Shown: one piece after another, positions 1 to 10,067 of the stretch | Layout of the letters: each line of letters starts with the position of its first letter | How positions within the stretch are numbered: position 1 is the stretch's first letter | DNA from: Cobetia sp. L2A1 | GTDB lineage: Bacteria; Pseudomonadota; Gammaproteobacteria; Pseudomonadales; Halomonadaceae | NCBI RefSeq assembly: GCF_009796845.1 | Contig: NZ_CP047025.1 | Location: 2,728,001 to 2,792,000 of the forward strand | Length of the DNA: 64,000 nucleotides | Direction: 5' to 3' | The notes under the pieces: model-generated | Seen by the model: the letters and a program-made list of their open reading frames with translations, nothing else | Database searches by the model: none | What the model was told of the DNA's origin: nothing | Made by a program: the position numbers and the translations under genes

Positions 1-131
1 TGATAGAGTGCTGGCGCAATCACCACGACCAACATGCCAAAGACCAGCTGCAGTCGCTTGCTGGCGATCAACCGCTCGTAGTGATGCGAGTAGCGCCGCT
101 GATGCTCCATCGATAAGGGAATACCGCTCAT
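1..131 (-). CDS. Sugar transferase, N-terminal fragment (runs off left edge)
   Basis: Only the first 43 codons are in the window, beginning with ATG at 131. A good ribosome binding site (GGAGG on the minus strand) lies a few bases upstream. The residues RRYSHHYERL followed by a hydrophobic stretch resemble the N-terminus of the sugar-1-phosphate transferase at 20631-21926 (RQRHSRMYERL followed by a membrane segment). It is therefore probably a second undecaprenyl-phosphate sugar phosphotransferase that starts repeat-unit synthesis. It follows wzc1 (stop at 192) and is likely in the same operon. The catalytic domain is outside the window, so the assignment rests on the N-terminus and context only. 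Confidence 0.5.
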   Translation of the reverse strand, partial: MSGIPLSMEHQRRYSHHYERLIASKRLQLVFGMLVVVIAPALY

Positions 132-191
132 CGTGCCTACCTCCTCCGTGAATTAAGCGTCATGAGAGCTGAACTGTGTGGTATGCCGGAA

Positions 192-2408
192 TCAGGCATA
201 GCTGTAGTTGTAATACCCATAGCTACTCTTATCGCCGATACCCTGCTCGATCGCATTCAGGATGGCGCCCTTGACGTGAATGCCGTTGTTCTCGAGTTTC
301 TTGCGAGCGTGCTCAAGCTCCCGCAGTTGATTCATCCCATAACGCGCCACCATCAGACTGGCACCCACATGACGACCGATGATCAGCGCCTCGGTGACGG
401 CAAGGACTGGCGGGGTATCGATGATGATCAGATCGTAGCGCTCACCGAGAAGGTCGAGCAGCTGAGCGAAATTCGGCTGCATCAGCAGCTCAGAGGGATT
501 GGGTGGCGAGACGCCACGCCCAAGGAAGTCGAGGTTGTCGATACGTGAGTGATACAGCACGTCTTCGAGTGAGCTGACACCACTCAGTACGTCAGAGAGT
601 CCGCCCTGTTCAGAAGTGCGCTGGAAGGCATGATGCAAATGACCACGACGCATGTCGGCATCGATCAGCAAGACACGCTGTCCTGCTTCGGCACTCACCG
701 CTGCCAGATTAAGACTGACGAAGCTCTTGCCGATGCCGGGGCTCGGCCCTGTGAACATCACGGATTTACGATGATTATCGAGCAAAGCGAAATGCAGGCT
801 GGTACGCAGGCTGCGCAGCGCCTCGATACTGATATCAGAAGGCTGTGAGGTCGCCAGAATCCCTTGATAGATTTCACGCCCTCCCTTCTCACCCTTGAGA
901 CGGACGCGGCGCATCATGCCCGGCTGTAGCGGCGAGAGCGGAATCGTGGCGTAGACCGGCAGGTCCAATGCCTCAATCTGCTCGGCAGAGTCGATCCCCT
1001 TACGCATGGAATAACGCATCAGCACTACCAGTACGCCCAACATCAGACCGGCCATGCTGAAGACCATCATCATCAGTGAAGTTTTGGGAGAGATAAGCCC
1101 CGGCTGCAGCACAGCAGGATCAAGAATGCGCACGTTGCCGACGGTACCAGCCTTCTTGAGGCGCACTTCTTCACGCTTGTTGAGCAGCGCGACGTAGATT
1201 TCCTGGCTAACGGTGACATTGCGATTCAGGTTCAGTGCTTCACGTTGCGCAGCCGGTAATTGTTCGGCCTGCTTCTGAACCCGCGCCTTTTCTTCATTCA
1301 GTGAACCGCGACGTGCCACGAGTGCGCGATACGCTGGATGCTGGGGCGTGTAAGCACGTGACAGCTCTGCAAGACGCAGTTTTATCTCGGTGAGCTGGTT
1401 ATCCAGCCCCACCAGATTCTCCATTACCTGCTGGCTTTCCGCGGTCAGATCAACGGAGTCGCGGCGACGGCGATAATCATTGAGTGCAGACTCAGCCTCG
1501 TCCAACTGACCACGCAGGGTCGGGATTTGATCACCGAGGAAGTTAAGCTGACTATCCGCTTCGGCAGACTCTCGCTCGATGTTCTGCTGCAAGAACACAT
1601 CAGTGATGGCATCCAACGTACTGACGATAGCGGCTTGATCACTGCCCGAGAGGCTCAGAGTGACAACGCCGGTATCCGTCCCGTTGCGCACGGAAGTGAA
1701 TCGCGACTTGATCGCGTTGATGGCACTCAGATCAGGAATGCTGGCGAGCTTGAAGCGAGCTCCCGGCTTGGCAGACAGTCGCTGCACGAAGACCTTGATA
1801 CCTTCCATCAGCGCATTCTCACCGACAGTCCCGCGCATCAGTAGAGTGCCCTCGGCATCCAGCAAACGGTAATGCTCAGCGTCCACGACCTCGAGCGTCA
1901 GCGCCTGGCGCTGCCACTGGCCACTCAGGTTCAGCGTGGTGACCGTCAGCGCATCATCACCCCAGGCATAATCATTACCGCCCAAACTGTCCGGCAGACG
2001 AAAATCCAGGTTCGACAACCAGTTACCGATCAGCGGGTAGCGCACCGGCGTCACGACAATATTGAGACGCTCACGGGCGACGGCCTGCCCAAGCACCAGC
2101 CGCGAGGCGAGAATTTCCAGTTCATCACTGGTACTGCCTTCGTCCTTGCCAACTGCCTGTCCCGCTAGCGGGCCCAGCAGGCTGGCGCTTGTGCCTTTGT
2201 CTTCGATCTGAATCAGCGAGTCGGCGAGATAGATACGCGGCTGGCTACCCACGAGGTAGATCCCGATGGTCGTCATCAACAGCGTACTGGCAATCAACCA
2301 CCAGCGACGATGCCAGAGCAGCGCCAGAATCGTACTGAAATCGAGGTTTCGGCCGGCATTCTCCTTGGCAGGCTGCGCGGCAGAAGGCGGTGAGGTGTAT
2401 TGATTCAT
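192..2408 (-). CDS. wzc: Wzc-type polysaccharide co-polymerase / tyrosine autokinase (copy 1)
   Basis: Inner-membrane protein of 738 residues that controls polymerisation and couples it to Wza export. Seen: an N-terminal Wzz domain with a membrane segment near residues 36-54, a long periplasmic region with coiled-coil character around 290-410, and a second membrane segment near 440-465. The cytoplasmic BY-kinase follows, with Walker A GPSPGIGKS (about 553-561), Walker A' VLLIDADMRRG (about 578-588) and Walker B LIIIDTPP (about 659-666). The extreme C-terminus is a Tyr cluster (YGYYNYSYA), the usual autophosphorylation tail. It lies 105 bp downstream of wza1, in the standard wza-wzc order; no wzb phosphatase is seen between them. 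A paralogue is at 22129-24483. Confidence 0.93.
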   Translation of the reverse strand: MNQYTSPPSAAQPAKENAGRNLDFSTILALLWHRRWWLIASTLLMTTIGIYLVGSQPRIYLADSLIQIEDKGTSASLLGPLAGQAVGKDEGSTSDELEILASRLVLGQAVARERLNIVVTPVRYPLIGNWLSNLDFRLPDSLGGNDYAWGDDALTVTTLNLSGQWQRQALTLEVVDAEHYRLLDAEGTLLMRGTVGENALMEGIKVFVQRLSAKPGARFKLASIPDLSAINAIKSRFTSVRNGTDTGVVTLSLSGSDQAAIVSTLDAITDVFLQQNIERESAEADSQLNFLGDQIPTLRGQLDEAESALNDYRRRRDSVDLTAESQQVMENLVGLDNQLTEIKLRLAELSRAYTPQHPAYRALVARRGSLNEEKARVQKQAEQLPAAQREALNLNRNVTVSQEIYVALLNKREEVRLKKAGTVGNVRILDPAVLQPGLISPKTSLMMMVFSMAGLMLGVLVVLMRYSMRKGIDSAEQIEALDLPVYATIPLSPLQPGMMRRVRLKGEKGGREIYQGILATSQPSDISIEALRSLRTSLHFALLDNHRKSVMFTGPSPGIGKSFVSLNLAAVSAEAGQRVLLIDADMRRGHLHHAFQRTSEQGGLSDVLSGVSSLEDVLYHSRIDNLDFLGRGVSPPNPSELLMQPNFAQLLDLLGERYDLIIIDTPPVLAVTEALIIGRHVGASLMVARYGMNQLRELEHARKKLENNGIHVKGAILNAIEQGIGDKSSYGYYNYSYA

Positions 2409-2513
2409 GACACCGCCTTAACTGAATGCTGCAGGTTCGACAGGCAATGGAACGCAGTGATGGTCATTGAAGAAACGTACATGGAAGGTGTCGGTATCCG
2501 AGCAATCATTGAA

Positions 2514-3644
2514 TCAATCCTCGATGTCGTCGATCACCGAGACGAAGGCCCCGGTGCTGGTCACTGACGGCAACAGCTGGCTCAGCACGCGGTTCCAACG
2601 GCTGACAGGCGCAGCAGTCACGTAGACCACATCACGCGGTTGCAGCGGGAAACGTGCACCCAGCATGAAAGAGGTCGCATCGGAAATATCGAGAATGAAA
2701 ACAGTCGCCAGCTTGTCCGAATCCGGCGAGTTCTCACGGACAACGAAGATACCGGATGGGTCAGCGCGCTCTTCATCAACACCACCGGCACGCGACAGTG
2801 CGTCAGTCAGGCTCAGTCGCTCATTACCCACCGGCATGTTGCCGGGCTTGAGTACCTGCCCCAGCACAAAGACGTTCTGGTCTTCGGCGACCGGTACGTT
2901 AATGACATCACCGTCCTGTAGCAGGCGGTTTTGACGCATATCACCTTCTTGCAGCAGCTGATAAAGGCTCAGATGTTCCTGCTTGCCATTACGCGTCAGG
3001 GTGATGTCATGGGTGTTGGCCAGCGTCGTGACACCACCGCTGCCACTGACAGCATCAATCAATGTCAGTGGTACATCGGTCACCGGGACAAAGCCCGGCT
3101 TATCCACGGCACCACTCAGGTAGACACGTTGGGAGCGGAACTGAGCTACCGACACATTGACTTGAGGCTCAGTGATGTAACGGGAAAGGCCTTTCACCAG
3201 GGCAGCGCGCACTTCATCAACGGTCTTGCTTCTGACGTTGATGCGGCCGACATAGGGATAGAACAGGGTGCCATCCGGCTGAACGGTATAGGTCAACGCC
3301 TCGACGGTCTGGCGTTGCGCACCAGTCTCCTGAGCAAGATCCAACGGCGTACTCAGGTTGATATCAAGCACGTCCCCGCCACCCACTCGGTAGACATAGC
3401 GCTTGATATCGTCGACAAGCTTCGCGTCGGCAGGTGCTGTCTGGGCAATGCGTGACCGATAGGTACTGATCAACCCCGGTGTGATCGGACTGATCGTGAC
3501 CTGGTCAGAGAGTGGCGCTATTTCAGCCTCGTACTCCATATGACCGCCAGGCGCAAAAGCGCACCCTCCTACTGTCACCAACAAGGTGGCGAGTGATAAC
3601 GCCTTGAGCGTTGATCTGATCGGCATTTCCATAACCTGTTTCAT
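2514..3644 (-). CDS. wza: Wza-type polysaccharide export outer-membrane lipoprotein (copy 1)
   Basis: Outer-membrane export channel for EPS or capsule. The start at 3644 gives 376 residues with a lipoprotein signal peptide and lipobox VGGC (Cys28) followed by AFAPGG, the same sequence as in copy 2. A poly_export (PES) domain begins near residue 70 (YRVGGGDVLDI), and two SLBB-type segments follow (VYLSGAVDKPG, VFVLGQVLKPG). The reading frame is open further upstream to 3689, but the upstream ATG does not give a signal peptide at the N-terminus. ATGs at 3629 or 3623 are also possible because AGGGG sits directly against 3644. The gene is preceded by an ops element (3687-3698) and followed by wzc1. 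Confidence 0.93.
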   Translation of the reverse strand: MKQVMEMPIRSTLKALSLATLLVTVGGCAFAPGGHMEYEAEIAPLSDQVTISPITPGLISTYRSRIAQTAPADAKLVDDIKRYVYRVGGGDVLDINLSTPLDLAQETGAQRQTVEALTYTVQPDGTLFYPYVGRINVRSKTVDEVRAALVKGLSRYITEPQVNVSVAQFRSQRVYLSGAVDKPGFVPVTDVPLTLIDAVSGSGGVTTLANTHDITLTRNGKQEHLSLYQLLQEGDMRQNRLLQDGDVINVPVAEDQNVFVLGQVLKPGNMPVGNERLSLTDALSRAGGVDEERADPSGIFVVRENSPDSDKLATVFILDISDATSFMLGARFPLQPRDVVYVTAAPVSRWNRVLSQLLPSVTSTGAFVSVIDDIED

Positions 3645-3684
3645 CCCCTGTAAACCCTGACCAATGCAGTCACCGTGGTGATTG

Positions 3685-3700
3685 GGCACGCTACCGCCCC
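3685..3700 (-). promoter_or_regulatory. JUMPStart/ops element (RfaH recruitment site) in wza1 leader
   Basis: The minus strand reads GGGGCGGTAGCGTGCC. It contains the ops consensus GGCGGTAGnnT and, from memory, matches the core of enterobacterial JUMPStart sequences. It is in sense orientation, about 43 bases upstream of the wza1 start. In known systems ops pauses RNA polymerase so that RfaH can load and suppress termination through long polysaccharide operons. The position and orientation are right; function here is inferred, and no rfaH gene is in the window. Confidence 0.75.
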
Positions 3701-5059
3701 GAGGAATTGGCCTTCTCCCCTGCAGCCCACTGATATCTGCTGTCCCTGTCCTTCCCGCTCTCCGAAGTCGACCGTACGGATTCGAAGCACTGTAATGGCA
3801 TCATCAAAAACGAGTGACGTGCGCCATCTCGTGCGCATCATCATGTTTAACTTCATCATGCATAGATGAGGAAAATCATCCTATTGACCAAGTGGGCTAT
3901 AAGTAATAACCGTCAACACAGCATTTCAATACTCATCGAAAAACAGGACTTTCATACCATTCGGCAGGAAGTATTATCTCTCTTGAGAGAATCGATTGTT
4001 GCTGATAAATGACAACTAAAGCATTTACCTCATCACGAACGTTCATTATTCGCACACGAGTGAATCAGCCGTCATTACTCTTTCACCACATGAATTGATC
4101 AAGTACCCCGTCCTCACTGAGAAGAGTTACCATCAAGGCTGATGGCATACGACTTCTCTCGAGAGGACATGGGATTCATTACGACAGTATTCAAAGAAGG
4201 GAGTGTTCTCGCTGCTGCATCCACTCCTCGTCGCCTCAGAGATATTCGTCTTGCGTGACCTGGCAAGGCATCTCTTTCACGACAAGGTGTTTCATATTGC
4301 ACAGCTGATATCCGACACTCACACAATATCTTTAAATACAACAACATACTGACCAGCTTGCGCAAAAATCCATCAATGAACTTCCCATTTCTAGTGCTCT
4401 GGTTGTGGTGGGTGAGCCTGTGCAAAAGTCTCCACAAGCCTCCCTACTTCTCAACAGAGCAGCGATGAGATGGTCCTGATCAGTAATCTCGTCAATAACA
4501 ACATGAGGTCTATGTGGCACTGCTGCCCGCCTTCAAGACGCTATCTTCATGCGCGACCAAACAATATTGAGAGACTACTAATCAAACTGTCGGGAATGAT
4601 AGTAAATCAATTCATCTTAACAGCAAGAACAAGTCTGCTTATCGCGACGATTTTACTGGCAGTGTTAACTTTAGACTGCCTTATCTCAGTCCTGTCATTA
4701 GCAGAGTGATACCGGCGACCCTTGGATTTTAAATGAGTCGTACTAAGACAAACCTCACCCCCTCCTGATTATGTTTTACTAATATCTAATCATCCTCATT
4801 GACCAATAGGTATGAGTAAACTCAACACCGTAACGCTCAAGGGCGATTAACGAGACACGTCATACAGCGCTGGGCGATATCCAGCATGAAAATGGGTAGC
4901 CAATGCGATAAACATCGGCCACCCATCGTGTAAATAGCGATTACAGGAGTTGACTCAACTGACCATCAAGGCATGACAACACATGGCGGGCTCAGACATG
5001 ACAAGCTCAGATATGACGAGCTCCAATGAGTACAGTGAAGCGCAGCGGGTCTGGAATCA
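3701..5059. other. Long AT-rich intergenic region upstream of wza1
   Basis: About 1.36 kb separates the wza1 leader from the stop of the next minus-strand glycosyltransferase. It is clearly more AT-rich than the flanking genes. Short open frames occur on both strands, but none has convincing codon use, a good ribosome binding site or a family resemblance. The stretch probably carries the wza1 promoter and upstream control sites, and the 3' end of the glycosyltransferase operon. I could not assign a specific promoter. Confidence 0.5.
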
Positions 5060-6181
5060 TCAGGTCAATGTTTCGAGCGCTGAAGCTGCCTGCTGCCCCT
5101 GTTGATGCGTGGCATAAAGCGTGAGGTGCCCCGCCACCGCATTGTTGATGTGATAGCTGCCACCATGGCGCCGCGCATTACGCGCGCATGAGCGCCGCAA
5201 CTCGACATCGCCGACCAGACGCGCCAACGCCTCGGTATAGCGGGCTGGCGTCTGCTCATCAACCACCAGACCATTGCCCACCCGATGCACGACCTCGGCA
5301 CAGCCCCCGACATTGGTCACCAGTACCGGCAGGCCGCTAAGCGTGGCCTCCAGAAGAGAGATGGGCAGCCCTTCCCAGGCAGATGACATGATGAAGATAT
5401 CCGAGGATGCCAGCAGTCCTGCCACGTCTGAGATGTTACCCATCAGCGTGACATGCTCTCCAAGCTGCAACGTATCAATCTGCGCAAGCAGTGCATCCCG
5501 ATGCGGCCCTTCACCAGCAATACGTAGCATAAAGGCAAGCCCCTGAGCCTTGAGACGAGCACAGCTCTCCAACATCAATTCGTATTGCTTGGCGTCCGTG
5601 AGACGACCAATTGCCACGAGCTGAACAGGCGCATCAACAGAAGCCTCACGCCAGCCGCTGGACTTGAGTCGTGCACCCGAGACGGCGTTGTCTATCTGTA
5701 CCACTGGCCGCGAACTCAGAGGCTCAAGCTTGCGCGTACACGCGTGACAGATACCGATATAAGCGCTGACACGACGATCGAACAGTCGGAACATCCACTG
5801 GGGAGCGCCCAGCTCAATGCTGTGCACGGTCATGATGACCGGCATGCGACGTGGCAGCAGGAAGGCAAACATCAACACGTAGTAGAGATGGCAATGCACG
5901 ACATCCGGCGTAAAGCGAGCTACCTCGGCACGTAACCTCGCTGCTCCTCGCCATGGACGACGACGCGTCTCTGCTCCCAGAAACGCGTAACTGATACCAC
6001 CGGCACTCAGCTGCGCCAGAAAATTGCGCTCGTAGTCGAGATCGCGCCCACACTCTTCCGCGCGCTCCAGAAAGGTAATGTGCACGCTGTGGCCTGCAGC
6101 CACCATTGCCAGGCTTAGATCCTTGACATAGACCTCAGCCCCACCAGACGCTGGGGTTGAGATGACATGCATGATTCTCAC
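5060..6181 (-). CDS. Family 4 glycosyltransferase (GT-B)
   Basis: 373-residue retaining GT-B enzyme, predicted to add a sugar to the lipid-linked repeat unit on the cytoplasmic face. The N-terminus has the donor/acceptor loop pattern ISTPASGGAEVYVKDL. The C-terminal Glycos_transf_1 domain shows AIGRLTDAKQYELML (near 190) and the nucleotide-sugar binding E-x7-E region SAWEGLPISLLEATLSGLPV (about 268-287). Length is typical of the family. It is the last of three minus-strand glycosyltransferases, separated from the one at 6397 by 215 bp. Sugar specificity cannot be read from the sequence. Confidence 0.88.
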   Translation of the reverse strand: MRIMHVISTPASGGAEVYVKDLSLAMVAAGHSVHITFLERAEECGRDLDYERNFLAQLSAGGISYAFLGAETRRRPWRGAARLRAEVARFTPDVVHCHLYYVLMFAFLLPRRMPVIMTVHSIELGAPQWMFRLFDRRVSAYIGICHACTRKLEPLSSRPVVQIDNAVSGARLKSSGWREASVDAPVQLVAIGRLTDAKQYELMLESCARLKAQGLAFMLRIAGEGPHRDALLAQIDTLQLGEHVTLMGNISDVAGLLASSDIFIMSSAWEGLPISLLEATLSGLPVLVTNVGGCAEVVHRVGNGLVVDEQTPARYTEALARLVGDVELRRSCARNARRHGGSYHINNAVAGHLTLYATHQQGQQAASALETLT

Positions 6182-6396
6182 GGCGATAGCCTCCCGCTGT
6201 CGTTCATGAAAGACAAAACCGAGTCACCAAACCGATGCTCGAAAAATGCTGAACATTAATACGCACGTCGTAAAAAACGTGACAGAACACCAGAAAAGCG
6301 GCACCAGGAATCTCTCTCGGCACCGCTATCGGATCATTCTAGAATTCCCTTGAATTGCCTCGCCCACCATCGAGAGCACGCATCGACTCGCCGCAA

Positions 6397-7557
6397 TCAA
6401 ATGACGTGCAGCAGTGCAGACGACTCAAGGCCCTGCAGCACCGTGCACCAGCTGGCCTCAACCGTGCGTTTCGAGAAGCGCTCAAGCCCGTAATCAACAT
6501 TGGCACGTAGCTTGTCAAGCAGAGCATTGTCCGCCATGACTTCATCCAGCTGATGGGTCAACGATGCCACGTCGCCGTTTTTTACCAGATAGCCGTTGAC
6601 GCCGTGCTTGATGATCTCGCGTGGGCCCGCCGGACACTCGAAGCTGACACACGGCACACCGCAGCTCAGTGCCTCGACCAACACCAACCCAAATCCCTCA
6701 AAGCGTGACGACAGCACGAAGAGATCGGCCGCCACATACTCTTGGCAAATATCATTGGACTGACCCGGCATCTGCACCTCGGCAGCGATACCCAGCGCCT
6801 CTGCCTGCGCCTGAAGCGAAGCGCGACAACTGCCCTCACCGACAATACGCAGCACCCAGTTCTTGCGGGTGTCTACCGGAATGGACGCCCAGGCGTCGAG
6901 CAACAGATCAAACCCCTTCTGCGGGTCCAGACGCCCAACAGCAACGGCCACATGTGGTGTTACACGCGGCACGTCTAACGCCATTGCAGGACTTGCCTGA
7001 CGCTGCCCAAGCATGTATTCCAGCGGATTCAGGTTAGGCACGACACTCAACCGCTCACGCGAGGCGGGATGCAGTCTTTCCCAGTACTCACGGTCTTCAT
7101 GCGAAAGCACCACGATGCGGTCAGCACGTCGTGCCGCCAGCCGCCGAGCGGTATCCCGCCGCGCAATCCCCAGGTCCGAGGTCGCATTGAAATGCTCCCA
7201 GCAGACAAAGCGGGTGCGACGACACAGATAGCTGGGTAGCAGAAACGGCAGAAATCCGATGCTTTCCACCACGATCACCACATCCGGACGCTTGCGCAAC
7301 ACCATCCACAACAAACGTGCGAACAGCAGAATTCCACGCAGCGCGCCCAGATGCGTGCGATCAGGATGCAGTGATTCGTGCTTGATATCCCGATGCAAGG
7401 GATACGGACTCTCAGCAGGCCCATACTCACTGATGACTTCGACACGATAATCGCCGCTGGCCACCAACAGGTTGGCGGTATCGGCGCAGGCACGCTCGGT
7501 GCCGCCTGTGCGTGACTGAGCACCCGTGTAGAACAGGACATGCTTGAGAGGCGTCAT
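6397..7557 (-). CDS. Family 4 glycosyltransferase (GT-B)
   Basis: 386 residues. The N-terminus FYTGAQSRTGGTERACAD and the C-terminal GT4 domain (AVGRLDPQKGFDLLLDAW near 205; SSRFEGFGLVLVEALSCGVP near 283) identify a GT4 enzyme. Closest in style are amylovoran or GalNAc-type GT4 transferases, but the donor is not predictable. Its start overlaps the end of the GT2 gene at 7554 by 4 bases (ATGA type), so the two are translationally coupled. Confidence 0.88.
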   Translation of the reverse strand: MTPLKHVLFYTGAQSRTGGTERACADTANLLVASGDYRVEVISEYGPAESPYPLHRDIKHESLHPDRTHLGALRGILLFARLLWMVLRKRPDVVIVVESIGFLPFLLPSYLCRRTRFVCWEHFNATSDLGIARRDTARRLAARRADRIVVLSHEDREYWERLHPASRERLSVVPNLNPLEYMLGQRQASPAMALDVPRVTPHVAVAVGRLDPQKGFDLLLDAWASIPVDTRKNWVLRIVGEGSCRASLQAQAEALGIAAEVQMPGQSNDICQEYVAADLFVLSSRFEGFGLVLVEALSCGVPCVSFECPAGPREIIKHGVNGYLVKNGDVASLTHQLDEVMADNALLDKLRANVDYGLERFSKRTVEASWCTVLQGLESSALLHVI

Positions 7558-8558
7558 GAGGCGTATTGGCTCCGCCGAATTAATTGCCGAGATAGTGAAG
7601 GACTCAATGCATAGATCATCAACAGTGCTTTTTCTTTAAGCGAGAGCTGACGGAGCGCAGTCCATGATGTCTGCCGCAATTGAGTAAGAACGACACGTCG
7701 AACACGTGAATCATCCCGTGTCTTGTTGATGCCCTGCCGCATGATGAAGTCCATCCCGACAAATCGCAGACCGCGGACTTCGAGTAACAGCAGGCCATGA
7801 GTCGCCGCAAAGTGTCTGCGGTAATGATCTTCGAAGACCTGCCAACTACCATGAAACTTGTCCAGCTCTTGATTGCTGAACGGCTTGCGTGTCAGAGAAC
7901 CATCACTACGCTTATCAAAGTGATACAACACCGTCGGAAGATAGAGGATGCGTTCGGCACGCCCGAACAGATCAAGGTTATAAAGACTGTCCTGCGCGAC
8001 TGGCAGTGCCGGGAATTTCAGTGCACAAGCCCGATCTGCGCGAATAGCCTTGCCCCAAGGCGACGAGACGATGGTATCGCGCATGAAGTCACCAAAGGCC
8101 TCCCTCCGGGAGTGCTCAATCGGCGCCGTACACAATTGAACACTGTCCATGTCGCCATGCGGGCAATGCAGGCGATAACGGAAGACCACGACATCCGGAT
8201 ATTCAAAGGCTTCGATCTCGGCTTTCAGGCTATCCAGCGCTTCAGGCGCCAGATAATCATCAGCATCGCAGAACAACACGTAACGTCCAGTGACCAGGTT
8301 AAGTCCACGATTACGCGTCCCTCCAGGGCCCAGGTTCTCGGGATTACGCCGCAGCACCAACTCGGGCGAACTTCCTGATGCGGCCTGCTCTTCCGCCCAC
8401 AAGAAACCATCATCGGACGAAGCATCATCAATGATGATGTGCTCGAAAGCTGCCTGGTTCTCGCGAAGACTTTTGATACAACGCTCAAGATCGCCCCCCG
8501 AATTATGGTTCGGGGTCACTATGGAAAAGAAAGGAGACTGTACTGCATTGCGTTCCAT
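7554..8558 (-). CDS. Family 2 glycosyltransferase (GT-A)
   Basis: 334 residues. The N-terminal GT-A fold has FSIVTPNHNSGGDLERCIKS (11-30), IIIDDASSDDG (41-51) and the metal-binding motif FCDADD (about 96-101), the pattern of inverting GT2 enzymes. The C-terminal part is basic and less conserved. It is the first gene of a three-gene glycosyltransferase operon. The start at 8558 follows AAGGGCAGGGC on the minus strand. Acceptor and donor are unknown. Confidence 0.88.
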   Translation of the reverse strand: MERNAVQSPFFSIVTPNHNSGGDLERCIKSLRENQAAFEHIIIDDASSDDGFLWAEEQAASGSSPELVLRRNPENLGPGGTRNRGLNLVTGRYVLFCDADDYLAPEALDSLKAEIEAFEYPDVVVFRYRLHCPHGDMDSVQLCTAPIEHSRREAFGDFMRDTIVSSPWGKAIRADRACALKFPALPVAQDSLYNLDLFGRAERILYLPTVLYHFDKRSDGSLTRKPFSNQELDKFHGSWQVFEDHYRRHFAATHGLLLLEVRGLRFVGMDFIMRQGINKTRDDSRVRRVVLTQLRQTSWTALRQLSLKEKALLMIYALSPSLSRQLIRRSQYAS

Positions 8559-9092
8559 GCCCTGCCCTTCTATTCAGTCAATTATTGTCAGTCAGTTCGC
8601 CTTTATTATCCGCAATGATCAGTCGACTCTCACTGCATTCATCCTGATCACAGAGAGAGTTCCACCAACAAGACGCAAGACACGTCAAACGTCCGCAGTG
8701 GATAAAAACCCGACATGGCATGATAGTAAAGTGCGACACTTAGCGGCCTGCTGTTGACCACAGATTAATAACTCCCTGAAGCTCCCACAAGGCAACCTGT
8801 CGCTAAAAACCGAAATAATGAGGCTGAATACCCCTAACCTCTGTCATTTAATATTAAAACCCCATCACAAGTGACCACTCGTTTACTCAATTGATGTTTA
8901 GCTGATTGAGCTAATACCCTCAACGACATCATCCCGGACATGCTAGGCGTTTCAGCCCCCTGATGGAGATAGGTCTGCACGAGTCCATCCACACCTTTCA
9001 TGCCGCGCGCGTTATCATGTGCACGTCCCCTCTCGAAGACGCCCCTCGATAACCGGCAACCGGCTATCACCACCTCCATTCACGGAGACCCC
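8559..9092. other. Divergent intergenic region between the GT2 operon and the TauE-like gene
   Basis: About 530 bp, AT-rich, between divergently transcribed genes. It should contain promoters for both directions. I see no clear consensus promoter, ops element, terminator or coding frame with family resemblance. Confidence 0.4.
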
Positions 9093-9854
9093 ATGGCACT
9101 CTGGCAACTTGTCGCCATCATGATGAGCCTGGCCCTCGCCAGCTACATTCAAACCCTCACGGGCTTTGCCTTCGGGCTGATCGTCATGGGGTTATTGGCG
9201 ACACTTGATGTCCTGCCTATCGAAAGTGCTGCCCTGCTGTGCACCCTGCTTGGGTTGTTCAACAACACCATGGCCATGCGCGGACACTGGCGCCAGGTTA
9301 GCCCCAGGTTCGCGCGACGCCTGCTGGTGACAAGCTTGCCGATGCTGCCTGTCGGGTACTTTCTGGCCCACTGGCTTGGGGAAGCGCGTGCGCCACTGCT
9401 GGGCATGCTGCTGGGTATCGTCATCCTGATCGCCTGCCTTGCTCTGCTGGCACAGCCCGCCCCACGGACGACCCATTCCCCCCGCTGGCATTTCAAGCTG
9501 GCGGGGGCGCTTTCCGGGCTGATGGGAGGGCTTTTCTCGGCAAATGGCCCACCCTTGGTGGTGGTGCTCTATCGTCAGCCCATGACGTTGATCGCCGTGC
9601 GCTGCACGCTTTTCGCCGTATTCATCGTCACCGGCGTGGTGCGCATGGGGCTGACCCTCGCCGAACCCGGCCGTATCGGCGACACACTTTCCGAACTGCT
9701 GATCATTGGCCTCTTCGGCACCTTCGTGGTGATCATCTTCACTGAGCTGGCGCGACGCTTCCCGCCGCCGTTGAGTGATAAGCACCTGCGCCAGGTCGCC
9801 TATGCCATATTGCTGGTGGCGAGCGGTAACTTGATCCTCAAGGGGCTTATCTAG
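9093..9854 (+). CDS. TauE/SafE family permease
   Basis: 253-residue polytopic membrane protein with about eight hydrophobic segments and the family N-terminal pattern SYIQTLTGFAFGLIVMGLLA. A second half-repeat contains GGLFSANGPPLVVVLYRQP. TauE/SafE proteins export sulfite, sulfoacetate or related organosulfur anions. The substrate here is unknown, and the gene need not belong to the EPS pathway. ATG 9093 is chosen because CGGAGACC lies directly upstream and the membrane segment begins immediately. The frame is open back to 9000 without a plausible site. Confidence 0.85.
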   Translation: MALWQLVAIMMSLALASYIQTLTGFAFGLIVMGLLATLDVLPIESAALLCTLLGLFNNTMAMRGHWRQVSPRFARRLLVTSLPMLPVGYFLAHWLGEARAPLLGMLLGIVILIACLALLAQPAPRTTHSPRWHFKLAGALSGLMGGLFSANGPPLVVVLYRQPMTLIAVRCTLFAVFIVTGVVRMGLTLAEPGRIGDTLSELLIIGLFGTFVVIIFTELARRFPPPLSDKHLRQVAYAILLVASGNLILKGLI

Positions 9855-9994
9855 ACACTCAGGGAGCAGATGCTTCATGAGATAAACACCAGACAGGGAG
9901 TCAGGTTGATGCAACTGTACGAGCCCGATATGAACGGCCCTGAGATTAACGACCCTGACCCACGAGATTTCAGTACAAAAAATTTCAGTACAAA

Positions 9995-10026
9995 AAAAAG
10001 GGACTGCCCATGGGCAGTCCCTTTTT
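9995..10026. terminator. Bidirectional Rho-independent terminator
   Basis: A perfect 16-bp inverted repeat with no spacer, AAAAAGGGACTGCCCA and its complement, centred between 10010 and 10011. It lies between convergent tauE-like and glmS genes. The A-run and T-run flank the stem on both sides, so it can stop transcription from either direction. Confidence 0.85.
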
Positions 10027-10067
10027 GATACCGGTAACGTCATCTCAGATACTGATGACGCAGGCGA

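Noticed and set aside
192..2408. Numerous plus-strand open frames opposite wzc, wza, glmS and other GC-rich genes
   Set aside because: They are shadow frames of real genes. None has its own site, family pattern or plausible codon use.
4470..4709. Open frame of 79 codons with a hydrophobic C-terminus in the wza1 upstream region
   Set aside because: No ribosome binding site, AT-rich noncoding context, and no resemblance to a small membrane protein family. Possible but unsupported.
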